The notes under the pieces are model-generated. The model saw nothing but the letters and a program-made list of their open reading frames with translations. It had not been told where the DNA came from and made no database searches. Below are positions 8,472 to 17,302 of a stretch of 64,000 bases of DNA, one piece after another. The position numbers and the translations under genes were made by a program. Position 1 is the stretch's first letter. Each line of letters opens with the position of its first letter. Source of the stretch: Elusimicrobiota bacterium (GTDB taxonomy: Bacteria > Elusimicrobiota > Elusimicrobia > UBA1565); contig JACPXC010000019.1 in assembly GCA_016196755.1 (NCBI GenBank), positions 90,032 through 154,031 on the forward strand, read 5' to 3'.

Positions 8472-9823
8472 TTCGTCCCTCGCCGCAACGCGGCATCCAC
8501 CACGCCGACGCCGGGGTTGAGGATGCCGTCGGGATCGAAGAGCGTCTTCACGGACCGAAGCGTGCCCGCGTAGACCGGGTCGAGGCGCCCGTCGAGGGCG
8601 GCCCTCCAGACCGTGCCGGCCCGATAAGGGATGCCCAGCGGGCCCAACAGGGTCCGCAGTCCGCGCTCCACCTCGGCGCTGGAGGCCGCCGCCGCCTCGC
8701 CGGCCGGGAAGCTCCAACCGAACAGCGATGCGCAGCCGTAGGCGTTGAGATAGGTGCGCAGGAAGCCCTCGGGGCTGGCCACGCCCGCCACGCGTCCGCG
8801 CAAGCGCGTGACCCACAGGTCATAGACCCTGCCGGCGTTGGCGTGCGGCACCTGGAGCGAGACGCCCTTCCAGCTCTCTTTGCCTAGCGGGCGCTCCTGC
8901 CAGCGACTCTTGCCGGATCCGGCGGGCTCGGGTTCCGGCAGGCCCTCGGCCTTGAACGCGGCCGCGACGCGGCGTGCCGCCGCGCGGAGGGCCTCGTCGT
9001 CAGGGCCGGCCAGCTCCACGCGCGCCTCATCGGGGCGCATCGTCACCCAGCTCTCGACGAGGAAGCGGTCGATGCCCGGCGTCCCGCGCAGCGCCCGTGC
9101 GGCGGCGGCCAGGCGCGCGAAGTCCTTGCTCGACGAGGGCCGGCGCAGGACCAGCGCCGAGCGTTTCGGACGCGGCGACGCCCTGAGCAGCAGCTCCGTG
9201 ACGATGCCGAGGCTCCCCTCGGAGGCGAGGAAGAGGCCGGTGGGGTCGGGCACTCCCTGCAGGGCGAAGGCAGGCAGGCCGAGGACCGAGGAGGCGCCGG
9301 TGCGCAGAATCTCGCCGGTGCCGAGCACCACGGTCAGGCCGACGAGTTGGCTCGTGGCCGGCGCGGCGAATTGGCCGAGACCGGCCACGGTGTCGTTGGC
9401 GGCCAGGGAGCCCAGCGTGGCGTCTCCGAAGCCGTCGGGAGCCGCGGCCAAGGTCAGCCCCTTCTTGGAGAGCGCGGCGTCGAAAGCGGCCACGCTCATC
9501 CCCGCCTGAGCATGGGCCACGCCTTCCAGGGCATCGACAGAAAGGAGCCTGGAGAGCCCCCGCAGGTCGAGCGCGACGCGGCCCGCGGCGCGCGTGGCGG
9601 CCCAGAAGCTGCTCAAGGCCCCCATCGGGGTCAGCGCCGTCTTCGCTTTGCGCGCCCAGAGCACGGTCTTGCGCACGTCCTCGGTGTCGGCGGGGCGAAC
9701 CACACAGAGCGCCCGGCCGAGGTCGTTTCCGGCGAAGTCGCGCGCGGCGCGGGCTAGGTCCGCGGGCTTGACCGATGCTTTGGAGGCTCCGAGCAGGCGG
9801 GCCAGTTCTTTGGGCGCTTTCAT
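8468..9823 (-). CDS. FAD-linked oxidase of the VAO/PCMH family
   Basis: 451 aa from the ATG at 9823 (ATGA overlap). The N-terminal half is a PCMH-type FAD-binding domain: CVVRPADTEDVRKTVLWA, a PMGALSSFW loop in place of the usual P.GGG, then PDGFGDATLGSLAAND and the ASEGSLGIVTELLLR strand. The C-terminus ends with the family signature LFDPDGILNPG. This is the D-lactate/glycolate oxidase-like branch (FAD_binding_4 plus FAD-oxidase C). No His or Cys for bicovalent FAD attachment is evident. The substrate is unknown. Its place between a halogenase-like block and TPR genes in an HXS operon suggests oxidation of a peptide or small molecule made by the operon; this is inference. Confidence 0.8.
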   Translation of the reverse strand: MKAPKELARLLGASKASVKPADLARAARDFAGNDLGRALCVVRPADTEDVRKTVLWARKAKTALTPMGALSSFWAATRAAGRVALDLRGLSRLLSVDALEGVAHAQAGMSVAAFDAALSKKGLTLAAAPDGFGDATLGSLAANDTVAGLGQFAAPATSQLVGLTVVLGTGEILRTGASSVLGLPAFALQGVPDPTGLFLASEGSLGIVTELLLRASPRPKRSALVLRRPSSSKDFARLAAAARALRGTPGIDRFLVESWVTMRPDEARVELAGPDDEALRAAARRVAAAFKAEGLPEPEPAGSGKSRWQERPLGKESWKGVSLQVPHANAGRVYDLWVTRLRGRVAGVASPEGFLRTYLNAYGCASLFGWSFPAGEAAAASSAEVERGLRTLLGPLGIPYRAGTVWRAALDGRLDPVYAGTLRSVKTLFDPDGILNPGVGVVDAALRRGTK

Positions 9824-10746
9824 GCCTGACCCCCGATGCCGCGCCAGCCCAGCGACGGCTTGCCGAAGTAGACCTCGATCTTCGGTCCTTCGGCCCCCAC
9901 ATAGTCGAGGAACTGTCCCTCGGCCGACTCCCCGATGGCGGCGAAGAAATCTTTGAGCGGACCGGGCCGCGCCGCCTTCCCCATCGCGGCCACGGTCGTC
10001 CCCTCGGTGACCGAGCGGCGTTCGAGGTAGGGCAGATAGACCTTGCGGGTATCCTCGAAAGGGCCGCCCTCGGACTTGCGGCGCAGGACCAGGTACTCCG
10101 CGGGCCACAGGCGGCGCGGCAAAGTGAAGTAAGGCTTGGCCGAGGCGTAGCGCCGCAGGCGTTCGGGCGTCACCGGTTGGGCGTGGTAGAGCTTGAAGCG
10201 CGAGGGCTTGCCGGGCCGGAAGTCGTAGCCCACCGCGAACACGCGCTCGAGGCCCAGGGTCCTCTCGAGCTTGTCGCGCGGCACCCCCAGGCCGCGGCCG
10301 ATCGCCGCGGCGATCTGGGGCGACTGCGGCTCGCAGTAGAGGCTGACCTCCTCGAAGCGCCGCGCGGCCAGGTCCCACTCGACGGAGGCCACCGGGTAGA
10401 ACTCGTGGAGGCCGTGGGCCAGGACGTGGTCGTACATGCGCTCGAAGGGCTCGGTGTCGAGGCCGCCGCGGTCGAAGAGCTCGCGCAGGCTGTCGCGCCG
10501 CCGGCGCGCCAGGTCGCGCTTGCGCCCGCTGGAGAGGTGCTCGAGGAACTGCGCCACGTGGACGAGCTTCACGCGCCCGAACAGGGTCTCGTTGTTGACC
10601 GCGGCCTCGAAGAAGTCGATGAAGAACGAGCCCTCCTCGGTGGCGCGGGTCAAGAGCTCGACCTGGCGGGTCAGCTCGGGCAGGATCGGCGCGGCGGCCG
10701 GCCCGCACCAGCGCCGGGTCCACTCGAGGGCCTCGACACGGTTCAC
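9820..10746 (-). CDS. Unknown protein, one of three paralogues with repeated K-x-Y strands
   Basis: 308 aa, GTG start at 10746 (GTGA overlap). I do not recognise the family with certainty. The chain repeats a strand-like pattern: GRVKLVHVAQ, FEEVSLYCEP, SRFKLYHAQP, DTRKVYLPYL and KIEVYFG, separated by helical stretches. That alternation and the R-x-K-x-Y pattern recall the ABBA (PT-barrel) fold of aromatic prenyltransferases, but this is a weak structural hint rather than an identification. It is paralogous to the products at 10743-11633 and 13003-13884 (shared N-terminus of the type M..V..LEW.RRW and C-terminal EVYFG). No signal peptide; cytoplasmic. Confidence 0.65.
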   Translation of the reverse strand: MNRVEALEWTRRWCGPAAAPILPELTRQVELLTRATEEGSFFIDFFEAAVNNETLFGRVKLVHVAQFLEHLSSGRKRDLARRRRDSLRELFDRGGLDTEPFERMYDHVLAHGLHEFYPVASVEWDLAARRFEEVSLYCEPQSPQIAAAIGRGLGVPRDKLERTLGLERVFAVGYDFRPGKPSRFKLYHAQPVTPERLRRYASAKPYFTLPRRLWPAEYLVLRRKSEGGPFEDTRKVYLPYLERRSVTEGTTVAAMGKAARPGPLKDFFAAIGESAEGQFLDYVGAEGPKIEVYFGKPSLGWRGIGGQA

Positions 10747-11633
10747 TCGGGCTCTCCCGCGCCGAAGTAGACCTCGGTCTTCTCCGACGAAGCGCCGATA
10801 TAGAAGAGGTGCTGGCCGGCCACCGCCCGCGCCACGGTCCGCGCGAAGGTCCCTAGGCTCCCTCGCGCCGCGCCTGGAAACTCGTCGCCGGAGAGCGCGG
10901 TGACGCGCCCCGACGTCACCGCCGGCAGCGGCAGGTAGGCTTTCGAGCTGGTCTCAAAGCCCCCCTCCGGCTTGGTGCGCAGCAGGCTCAACGAGCGCGG
11001 CGGGCAGAGCCGGCCGTCCAAGTCCTTGAGGAGCCCTCCGGCCGCGCCGGGCGGGGCCGAGAAGTAGAGCTTGAGCCGCGAGCGTCCATCGGCCAGGAGG
11101 TCGAGCCCCAAGGCGAAGAGCGGGGCGTCGCCGAGTCGGGCCAGCGCCTCGGGCGCCATGAGCCGCGCGGCCGCCGCCGCGGCGCGCGGCGCGCGGTGCT
11201 CGGCGTAGAGGCTGACCTCCGGGAACGCGCCGTCGGCGACGTGGTGCTCGAAACCCACGATCGGGTACCAGCCCCCGGCCCCGGCGGCCAGGACGGCGTC
11301 CCAGACGCGCGAGACGAGCCCGGCGTCGAAGCGCGTCTTGGCGGAGCTGTTGAGCCCTTTGAGGAACGCGGCCACCGCGCGGCGGCGCGCCGACACGCGC
11401 GCCCAGCCGCCCAGCTCGTCGCCGGGCTCGGCGCACTCGGCCACATGGACGAGCTTCACCACCCTAAAGAGGTCGCGGCTGTTGAGGCAGGCCTGGAAAT
11501 GGTCGGTGACCAGCGGACGACGGCCCGCCGAGGCGGCCAGCGCCGCCACGCCGGCCGAGAGCGCGCGCGTGGCCGGCCCGGCCTTGAGGCCGTGCCAGCG
11601 CCGCGCCCAAGCCAGCACGGCGGCGGGGGTCAT
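10743..11633 (-). CDS. Unknown protein, paralogue of the flanking K-x-Y strand proteins
   Basis: 296 aa from the ATG at 11633 (ATGA overlap with the halogenase-like gene). It shows the same architecture as 9820-10746: VVKLVHVAEC, FPEVSLYAEH, SRLKLYFSAP, SSKAYLPLPA and KTEVYFG as repeated strand-like motifs. The motif FALGLDLLADGRSRLKLYF resembles the segment FAVGYDFRPG..RFKLYH of its neighbour. A PT-barrel-like fold is possible. The gene sits directly between the halogenase-like gene and its paralogue, so the three paralogues, halogenase and flavin oxidase probably act on one substrate. Confidence 0.65.
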   Translation of the reverse strand: MTPAAVLAWARRWHGLKAGPATRALSAGVAALAASAGRRPLVTDHFQACLNSRDLFRVVKLVHVAECAEPGDELGGWARVSARRRAVAAFLKGLNSSAKTRFDAGLVSRVWDAVLAAGAGGWYPIVGFEHHVADGAFPEVSLYAEHRAPRAAAAAARLMAPEALARLGDAPLFALGLDLLADGRSRLKLYFSAPPGAAGGLLKDLDGRLCPPRSLSLLRTKPEGGFETSSKAYLPLPAVTSGRVTALSGDEFPGAARGSLGTFARTVARAVAGQHLFYIGASSEKTEVYFGAGEPE

Positions 11634-13006
11634 GCGGCCCTCTTGCGCGGCTCGGGCAGCGGGTCGTCGATCAGGGCCAGGTCGGGGCGGCCCGAGGCGG
11701 CCAGCGCGGCCAAAAAGCGCCGGTCGCGGCGCAGGCGCGCGGGCACGCCGAGCGGCGAGAAGAAGCGCTTGAAATAGCCGCGCGCGTAGAGCGAGTCCCA
11801 GTGCGGATGGCCGGAGACCAGGAAGGTGAAGGCCGCCTTCGCGTAGCGGTTCTTGGCGTGGTCGGCGATTCGGCGCGCCTTCCAGAAGTAGCTCTCGCGC
11901 CGGCGGTTGCCGTCGTAGAAGAACTTGGTGAAGTCGCGCAGCTCGTCGAAGCGCGCGCCGTGGGCCGCGTCGTAATGGGCGAAGAGCGCCTCGCGCTTGG
12001 CCGGCGCCGCCAGGGCCCCGTCGGCGCAGTCGGCGGCCAGCTCGGCCGAGTGCATGGCCAGCGTCACCCCGTAGGACAGCAGCGGGTCGATGAAGGCCGC
12101 GGCGTCGCCCAGGAGCAGGAAGTTCTCGCCCGCGAAGCGCCGGCTGCGGTAGGACCAGTCGCGCTCGAGGCGGAACGGCTCCACGCGGCGCGCCTTGGCC
12201 GTGCGGGCGGAGGCCTCTTTCGTGCGCGCGAGCCTGGCCAGGAAGAAGGCTTCGAGCCCGGCGCGCGCCTGCGGCGCGTTCGAGAGCGAGGTGACCACGC
12301 CCACGCTGACGCGCCGCTCGGAGAGCGGGATGAACCATACCCAGCCGTCCTCGATGTTCTCGATGAAGATATGGTTGCGGCGCGGACCCGTGAAGAGCCG
12401 GGCGCCCTCGTAGTAGGTGTAGACCGCCATGTTGCGCAGCTGGCCGTCGAAGCGCCGCCAGCCCAGGCGCGAAGCCAACAGGCCGGCCTGCCCGCTGGCG
12501 TCGAGGTAGAGCGCGGCGCGCTCGGTGCGGGTCCTGCCGTCTGGCCCGCGCACGCTCAGCCCGTCCACGCGCCCTCCGGAGAGCGCGACGTCGAGCACCG
12601 AGGCCGGTTGGCGCACCACGGCGCCGCGCCTGCGCGCGGCGTTCAACAGCAGTTCGTCGAAGCGCGCGCGCTCGACATGCCAGGCCCAGGTCTCGTCACG
12701 CCCGACCATGTAGCCGGGCGCCTCCTCGAGGTCGGCGAAGGTGATCGACCACGGCGCGCGCGAGCGGCCCCACAGATACGAGCCGCCGGTCTTGACGAAG
12801 AACTTCGCGCGGCGCAGGTCCCCCACGACGCCGAGGCGCTTGAACAGGGGAGAAAGGCCCGGCAGGAGCGACTCGCCGATGTGGTGGCGCGGGAAGGGCG
12901 CCTTCTCGAGCACCAGAACGCGCCGACCGGCTTTGGCCAACAGGCTCCCCGCCGTGCTGCCGGCCGGACCGCCGCCGATGACGATGGCGTCCCAGCGCTC
13001 GCTCAC
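11630..13006 (-). CDS. Flavin-dependent halogenase-like oxidoreductase
   Basis: 458 aa, GTG start at 13006. Residues 7-18 hold the FAD dinucleotide motif (IVIGGGPAGSTAG). The family signature IGESLLPGL follows at 43-51, and Lys72 in VKTGGSYLWG sits where halogenases keep the catalytic Lys. W222-V-W-F-I-P227 matches the halogenase WxWxIP signature. LLLGDAAAFIDPLLSYGV is the second FAD-binding element. Flavin-dependent halogenases use reduced flavin, O2 and halide to make hypohalous acid and halogenate aromatic or phenolic substrates. Related non-halogenating oxidoreductases share these motifs, so halogenation is likely but not proven. No flavin reductase is present in the window. Confidence 0.75.
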   Translation of the reverse strand: MSERWDAIVIGGGPAGSTAGSLLAKAGRRVLVLEKAPFPRHHIGESLLPGLSPLFKRLGVVGDLRRAKFFVKTGGSYLWGRSRAPWSITFADLEEAPGYMVGRDETWAWHVERARFDELLLNAARRRGAVVRQPASVLDVALSGGRVDGLSVRGPDGRTRTERAALYLDASGQAGLLASRLGWRRFDGQLRNMAVYTYYEGARLFTGPRRNHIFIENIEDGWVWFIPLSERRVSVGVVTSLSNAPQARAGLEAFFLARLARTKEASARTAKARRVEPFRLERDWSYRSRRFAGENFLLLGDAAAFIDPLLSYGVTLAMHSAELAADCADGALAAPAKREALFAHYDAAHGARFDELRDFTKFFYDGNRRRESYFWKARRIADHAKNRYAKAAFTFLVSGHPHWDSLYARGYFKRFFSPLGVPARLRRDRRFLAALAASGRPDLALIDDPLPEPRKRAA

Positions 13007-13884
13007 GCGGCCGCCTCCGCGGGACCGAAGCCCGCGGCGTCGAAATAGACCTCGAAGGCGCCGTCGTCGACGCCCACGAAGCGGGCACGGGCGCCGGGAA
13101 CGGCCTTGGCCGCCGCGCAGAGCCAGCCGCGCTCGCCGAAAAAGCGCAGGCGCGACAGGTCCGAGAGCGGCGCCCCGCGCGAGAAGCCCAGGTAGGCCTT
13201 GGGCGGCGAGGCGGAGCCGACGCGCGTCAGGGTGGTCAGGTCGCGCAGCGGGGCCACCTCACTCAGCGATTGGGCCGCCCTGGCCAACGTCCCGGGTAGG
13301 GTGGGGCCCGGCAAGAGCGCTTTGTTGTAGAGCTTGAGCGCGGCAGGAGCCCCGGGTGCTAAGTCCAGGCCGAAGAACGCCAGGTCCTCCCCGGCCAGGC
13401 GGCGCAAGCCCGGCTCGTCGGCCTCGCGCCCGACGACGGAGAGCAGCTCCCTCAGCGCCTTGACCCCCGGCAGGTAGCCGTAGAGCGAGAGCTTGTCGAG
13501 CGCTTCGCGCGGACGGTCGTAATCGAGACTGAGCATGAGCGAGCCGCGCAGCTCCCAACGGGCCAGGGCGGCCAGCGCGGCGCGCGCCGGGGCGGCGTCG
13601 TAGGCCTCCCCCAGCGCCGTCAGCAGGTCCGCCGCCGCCTTGGCCTTACCCGGAGCGTCGCGGCGCTTGGCGTCGCGCTCCAACGCGGGCCGGTCTTCGT
13701 CGAGGATGAGCGCGAGCTTTACGCGCTCGAGGCCGCGCGCCGAACCCACCGAGGACTCGAGGAAGTGTCCGGGCCCCGCCGCGCCGAGCAGGGCCTCGGG
13801 CAGGCCGAGAAAGAACTTTCCGACGGCGGGAACGGGCAGGCCCAACAGCGGCCGCGCCCAGGCCAGGTACTGGACGGCGTTCAC
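13003..13884 (-). CDS. Unknown protein, third K-x-Y strand paralogue
   Basis: 293 aa, GTG start at 13884 (GTGA overlap with the UnbV-like gene). It has the same N-terminal and C-terminal style as its two paralogues (MNAVQYLAWARPLLG at the start, AFEVYFDAAG at the end), with intermediate strands such as RVKLALILDE, KLSLYGYLPG and LKLYNKALLPG. The motif KAYLGFSRG parallels KVYLPYL. It is more diverged than the other two. No known domain is recognised with confidence. Its place directly before the halogenase-like gene suggests the same pathway. Confidence 0.6.
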   Translation of the reverse strand: MNAVQYLAWARPLLGLPVPAVGKFFLGLPEALLGAAGPGHFLESSVGSARGLERVKLALILDEDRPALERDAKRRDAPGKAKAAADLLTALGEAYDAAPARAALAALARWELRGSLMLSLDYDRPREALDKLSLYGYLPGVKALRELLSVVGREADEPGLRRLAGEDLAFFGLDLAPGAPAALKLYNKALLPGPTLPGTLARAAQSLSEVAPLRDLTTLTRVGSASPPKAYLGFSRGAPLSDLSRLRFFGERGWLCAAAKAVPGARARFVGVDDGAFEVYFDAAGFGPAEAAA

Positions 13885-16334
13885 GGCGCGCCCTCCCCTT
13901 GCTTGAGAAGGACGCTCGAGCCGGCCCGGATGGGCCCAAACGACTCGCGGGTCCCGCCCGGCCAGGCCACCGACACGCCGTCGAGCTGCTCGGCTCCGCC
14001 CAGGCCCACGAGGAGCTCGCCGCAGCCCGAGACCGTCTGCCCGCCGCCCTGGCGCCCCCAGGCGAAGACCTGCTCCCGCCCCCCGGCGCGTGCGCCGAGG
14101 ATGGCACCCAGCGCCTCACGATTGGGCCCGTCCTGCTCGAGCCGCAGGCGCGCCCAGCGCGGCCGTCCGGGGCAGAGCCCCTTGAGCAGGCGCGCGCCGT
14201 GCAGGCCGGTGACCAGAAGGTCGGGGCAGCCGTCGCGGTCGAAGTCCCCGGCCAGGCTGGCCCGCGAGCAGCCCGGGAAGTCGGCCCCGTGTCCGGCCGG
14301 CGGCGCCGCGAAGCGCCCCGCGGCGGCGTCGAAGAGCTTCAGGCTCTTGCGCTCGTCGTGATAGAACAGCGTGTCGGGATAGAAGCCGTTGACGACGTAG
14401 AGGTCCTGGCGGCCGTCGAGGTCGAGGTCGTAGAGCAGGCCGTTCCAGCCGAAGCCCGCCCCGCGCGCGCCCAGCGCCGAGCCGCGCTCGGCGTAGCGCC
14501 CGCCGCCGGCCGGCGTGTAGAGCTGCTCGCCGAGCGTGGCCGTGGAGAGTATCCCCGACGTAAACGACGCGGCGGTGACCAGTCCTTCCTCGTCGCCGCT
14601 GGCGAAAGAGCGCCATACCGACTGCGGCCGGTCCAAAGAGCTCAGGAACAAGTCCAGGCGGCCGTCGCCGTCCGCGTCGCCCACCGACACGCCCTTGCAG
14701 AGCGCCGGCAGGTCGATCCCTGCCCGCCCCGTGACGTCCTCGAAGCGACCACCGCCGAGCGAGCGGAACAGCCGGCTGGCCCCCCATAGGTTGCAGAGGA
14801 AGACGTCCTCGCGCCCGTCCGCGTCATAGTCGTAGGCCGCCGCGGCCCAGCCCCAATGCTCGTCGCCTAGGCCGGAGCCCGCGGTGGCCTCACGGAAGCG
14901 GCCGCCGTCGTTGAGAAAGAGCAGGTTCGGCGAGCCGTTGGCGCCGTCGGCCGCCGGCGTGACGCGGTCCACCGTGCGGGCAAGGTAGATCAAATAGAGG
15001 TCGAGGTCGCCGTCCTGGTCGGCGTCGAACCACAATCCGGATTCGACGAGGCCCCGCGGGGCGTTCAACCCGCGCTCCAGCGAAACGTCGGCGAACCCCT
15101 TGCCCTCGAGGTTGCGCAGGAGCCGGGTATCGGTGGGCGGGTCGCCCAGGACCAGGAGGTCGGTCCAGCCGTCGCCGTCGAAATCCGCCGTCGAGGCGCG
15201 CTCGCCGAGCCCGCCGGGCACGAAGCCCGGCATCGCCTCGAAGCGCATTCCTCCGCGGTTGCGCCACAAGGCGCCGCCGTGCCCGCGCCCGCCGCCGATG
15301 AAGAGGTCGGGCAGGCCGTCGCGGTCGTAGTCGAGGCAGGCCGCCCCGATCGTGACGATGTCGAGCGCGTCGGCGTCCGGACGGGCGAAGTTGTCGGTCG
15401 AGGTGGCGTCGGCGAACAGCGGCGCCGGCGATCGGGCCGGCTTGGGACGCCGCTTGGCGGCCTTGGGCCAGCCGCGCGCCTCGAGCAGGGCCGCCGCCTC
15501 GGCCAGGGTGCGGGCGGCGTCGCCGTCGATGGCCAGCCGCAGGCCCGTGCCGGAAGCCAGGAGCTCGCGCCGCGCCAGCGCCTCGAGATCCGCCCAGGGC
15601 AGGGCCGTCTCGGCCGGCGCGCCGGCCTTGGCCCAAGCCTCGAGCTTGGGATAGAGCGCAAGCGCGGCGCTCCGCGCCTGCTCGCCGCTGAGCATGAACT
15701 GCGTCGCGTGGGCGCTCGCCTGGGCGGCCGACCAGATGGCGCGCAGGGCCTCGGCCCTCTTCGGGGAGGCCGGGGCGCCGCCCACGGCCAGAGAACCCAG
15801 CATTTTAAGGGTCTGGGCGCGCGCCCGAGCCGCGATGGACGGCAGGTCCTCGACCCCGCCGCGGCGAAAGCCGAAGAAACGCCAGTCGGCGATGACGTCG
15901 TCGGGCCGCTGCGCTGCGGCAAGCGAGAGGGCCGCCGACTGGGCCGCCAGCCATTCGCGCACCCCGGGCCCGAGCGGCAGACCGGGACGCTCCGCCAGCA
16001 GGGCGTCGAGCGCCGAAAGCTGGACGGCTTCCGCCGCGCGCGCCTTCGCGTAGTCCACCGTCACCGTCTCCCCCTTCAGATTGTGCACCCGGTAGACGCC
16101 GCCTCCCGACTCGACCGAGACCTTGAGCAAGACAGCCACCGCGGCATCCGCGTCGATGAGGCCCACCTGCGGCTGTCCGTCGCCCTCGGCCAGGTCGCGC
16201 GAGAAGAGCACCAACGGCGCCAGGACGCCCTCGGTCCAAGGATCGAGCGCCTGGGCGGACGGAGCGAGCAGCAGCAGCGCTACCAGCGCGCCGATGGGTC
16301 CCGGACCGCGTCGGCCGGGGGGGTGGGACGCCAT
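13881..16334 (-). CDS. Secreted CRTAC1-like protein: FG-GAP/VCBS repeats with ASPIC/UnbV C-terminal domain
   Basis: 817 aa from the ATG at 16334. A signal peptide is clear: a basic start, then ALVALLLLAPSAQA followed by LDPW. Residues of about 30-310 are a helical region of unknown type. From about 320, seven Asp-rich calcium-binding loops of FG-GAP repeats follow (DYDRDGLPDLF, DFDGDGWTDLL, DADQDGDLDLY, DYDADGREDVF, DADGDGRLDLF, DLDLDGRQDLY, DFDRDGCPDLL), indicating a beta-propeller. The last 100 residues end in an ASPIC/UnbV-type domain with VSVAWPGGTRESF. The start overlaps the upstream radical SAM gene by 55 nt, but shortening it would destroy the signal peptide. Function unknown; it acts outside the cytoplasm, unlike its neighbours. 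Confidence 0.85.
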   Translation of the reverse strand: MASHPPGRRGPGPIGALVALLLLAPSAQALDPWTEGVLAPLVLFSRDLAEGDGQPQVGLIDADAAVAVLLKVSVESGGGVYRVHNLKGETVTVDYAKARAAEAVQLSALDALLAERPGLPLGPGVREWLAAQSAALSLAAAQRPDDVIADWRFFGFRRGGVEDLPSIAARARAQTLKMLGSLAVGGAPASPKRAEALRAIWSAAQASAHATQFMLSGEQARSAALALYPKLEAWAKAGAPAETALPWADLEALARRELLASGTGLRLAIDGDAARTLAEAAALLEARGWPKAAKRRPKPARSPAPLFADATSTDNFARPDADALDIVTIGAACLDYDRDGLPDLFIGGGRGHGGALWRNRGGMRFEAMPGFVPGGLGERASTADFDGDGWTDLLVLGDPPTDTRLLRNLEGKGFADVSLERGLNAPRGLVESGLWFDADQDGDLDLYLIYLARTVDRVTPAADGANGSPNLLFLNDGGRFREATAGSGLGDEHWGWAAAAYDYDADGREDVFLCNLWGASRLFRSLGGGRFEDVTGRAGIDLPALCKGVSVGDADGDGRLDLFLSSLDRPQSVWRSFASGDEEGLVTAASFTSGILSTATLGEQLYTPAGGGRYAERGSALGARGAGFGWNGLLYDLDLDGRQDLYVVNGFYPDTLFYHDERKSLKLFDAAAGRFAAPPAGHGADFPGCSRASLAGDFDRDGCPDLLVTGLHGARLLKGLCPGRPRWARLRLEQDGPNREALGAILGARAGGREQVFAWGRQGGGQTVSGCGELLVGLGGAEQLDGVSVAWPGGTRESFGPIRAGSSVLLKQGEGAP

Positions 16335-17302
16335 GGGAGGCTCTCCTGGTGCACTTCGGCGATGGGGTGGAAGGGGTTGCCGGTCTCGGTGACGTGCCGG
16401 CGCAGGGCGAAGGCGGCGAACTCGCCCTCGCCGAAAACGCCCGGGTACCAATCGTGCGGCCCCGCGCAGAGGTCGTTCATCGCGCAGGTCCGGCAGGCCG
16501 ACACGTGGCGGATCTCGTAGCTGGGCAGGGCGCGCCAGGCCAGGGGCCAGAGCCCGGGCGGCAGGACGCAGAGCGGGAAGTGGTAGAGACGCGCCTCGGA
16601 AAAGCGCGCGATGAGGGCGGCGGCTGCCGCCACGCGGGCGGCGCAGTCCGAGAGCGAGATCTTGATGTGCTCGAGGTTCTTGGTCGCCTGGCCCTCGGAC
16701 TCGAAGTAGACCAGGGTCAGACGGTAGGCGGCGGTGTCGGGAAACTCGGAGAGCAGGAAAGCCAAGGTCTCGGCCAGCCATTCCGAGGGGTGGCGGTGCA
16801 GGATGACGCGGACCTCGAGGCCCTGCCCGGCCCGGCGGTGCTTGAGCAGGTGCTTGAGCCCCGCCACGGTCTCCACGAAGCTGCCCGGCGCGCGCGTCAC
16901 CGAGTCGTGGGTCTTGGCGTCCGGACCATGGACCGGCACGCAGAGGTCCAGCGGCGCCCCGCCCAGGACCAAGGTGTTGCGCGCGAAGGCCTCGTCGCAG
17001 AACAGCCGGCCGTTGGTCAACAGCGTCATCGGGAAATCCGGGAACGCGGCGCGATATTCGGCCAGGAGGCGGAAGAACTCGGGATTGAGCGTCGGCTCGC
17101 CGCCGGTGAACAGGAAATAGCCGCCGTGCTCGCCGTTGCGGTAGTAGATCGTCCGGTCGCCGGGCCGGGCGATGTACTCCGCGATCTTCTCGCGATGCTT
17201 CTCGAGCGAGTATTTGGCGTCGGGCTCGTCGATGTAGGCGTCGGAGTTCGTGCACATCGTGCAGTGCGAGTTGCACTTCTGCCAGAAGGGGGCGTCAGGC
17301 AT
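16280..17302 (-). CDS. Radical SAM protein, HxsC-like
   Basis: 340 aa, ATG at 17302. Cys10, Cys14 and Cys17 (KCNSHCTMC) form the [4Fe-4S]-SAM motif at the very N-terminus, and FTGGEPTLNPEF is the SAM-binding GGE motif. Near the C-terminus, LYHFPLCVLPPGLWP then SACRTCAMNDLCAG match the C-terminal auxiliary region seen in HxsC, the second radical SAM enzyme of His-Xaa-Ser systems. It is paralogous to the product at 29115-30074, with the same MPD....W.QCN start and LYHFPLC motif. It overlaps the upstream radical SAM gene by 8 nt. It likely modifies the HGS-repeat precursor encoded 2.2 kb upstream, which is inferred from context. Confidence 0.85.
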   Translation of the reverse strand: MPDAPFWQKCNSHCTMCTNSDAYIDEPDAKYSLEKHREKIAEYIARPGDRTIYYRNGEHGGYFLFTGGEPTLNPEFFRLLAEYRAAFPDFPMTLLTNGRLFCDEAFARNTLVLGGAPLDLCVPVHGPDAKTHDSVTRAPGSFVETVAGLKHLLKHRRAGQGLEVRVILHRHPSEWLAETLAFLLSEFPDTAAYRLTLVYFESEGQATKNLEHIKISLSDCAARVAAAAALIARFSEARLYHFPLCVLPPGLWPLAWRALPSYEIRHVSACRTCAMNDLCAGPHDWYPGVFGEGEFAAFALRRHVTETGNPFHPIAEVHQESLPWRPTPPADAVRDPSARW

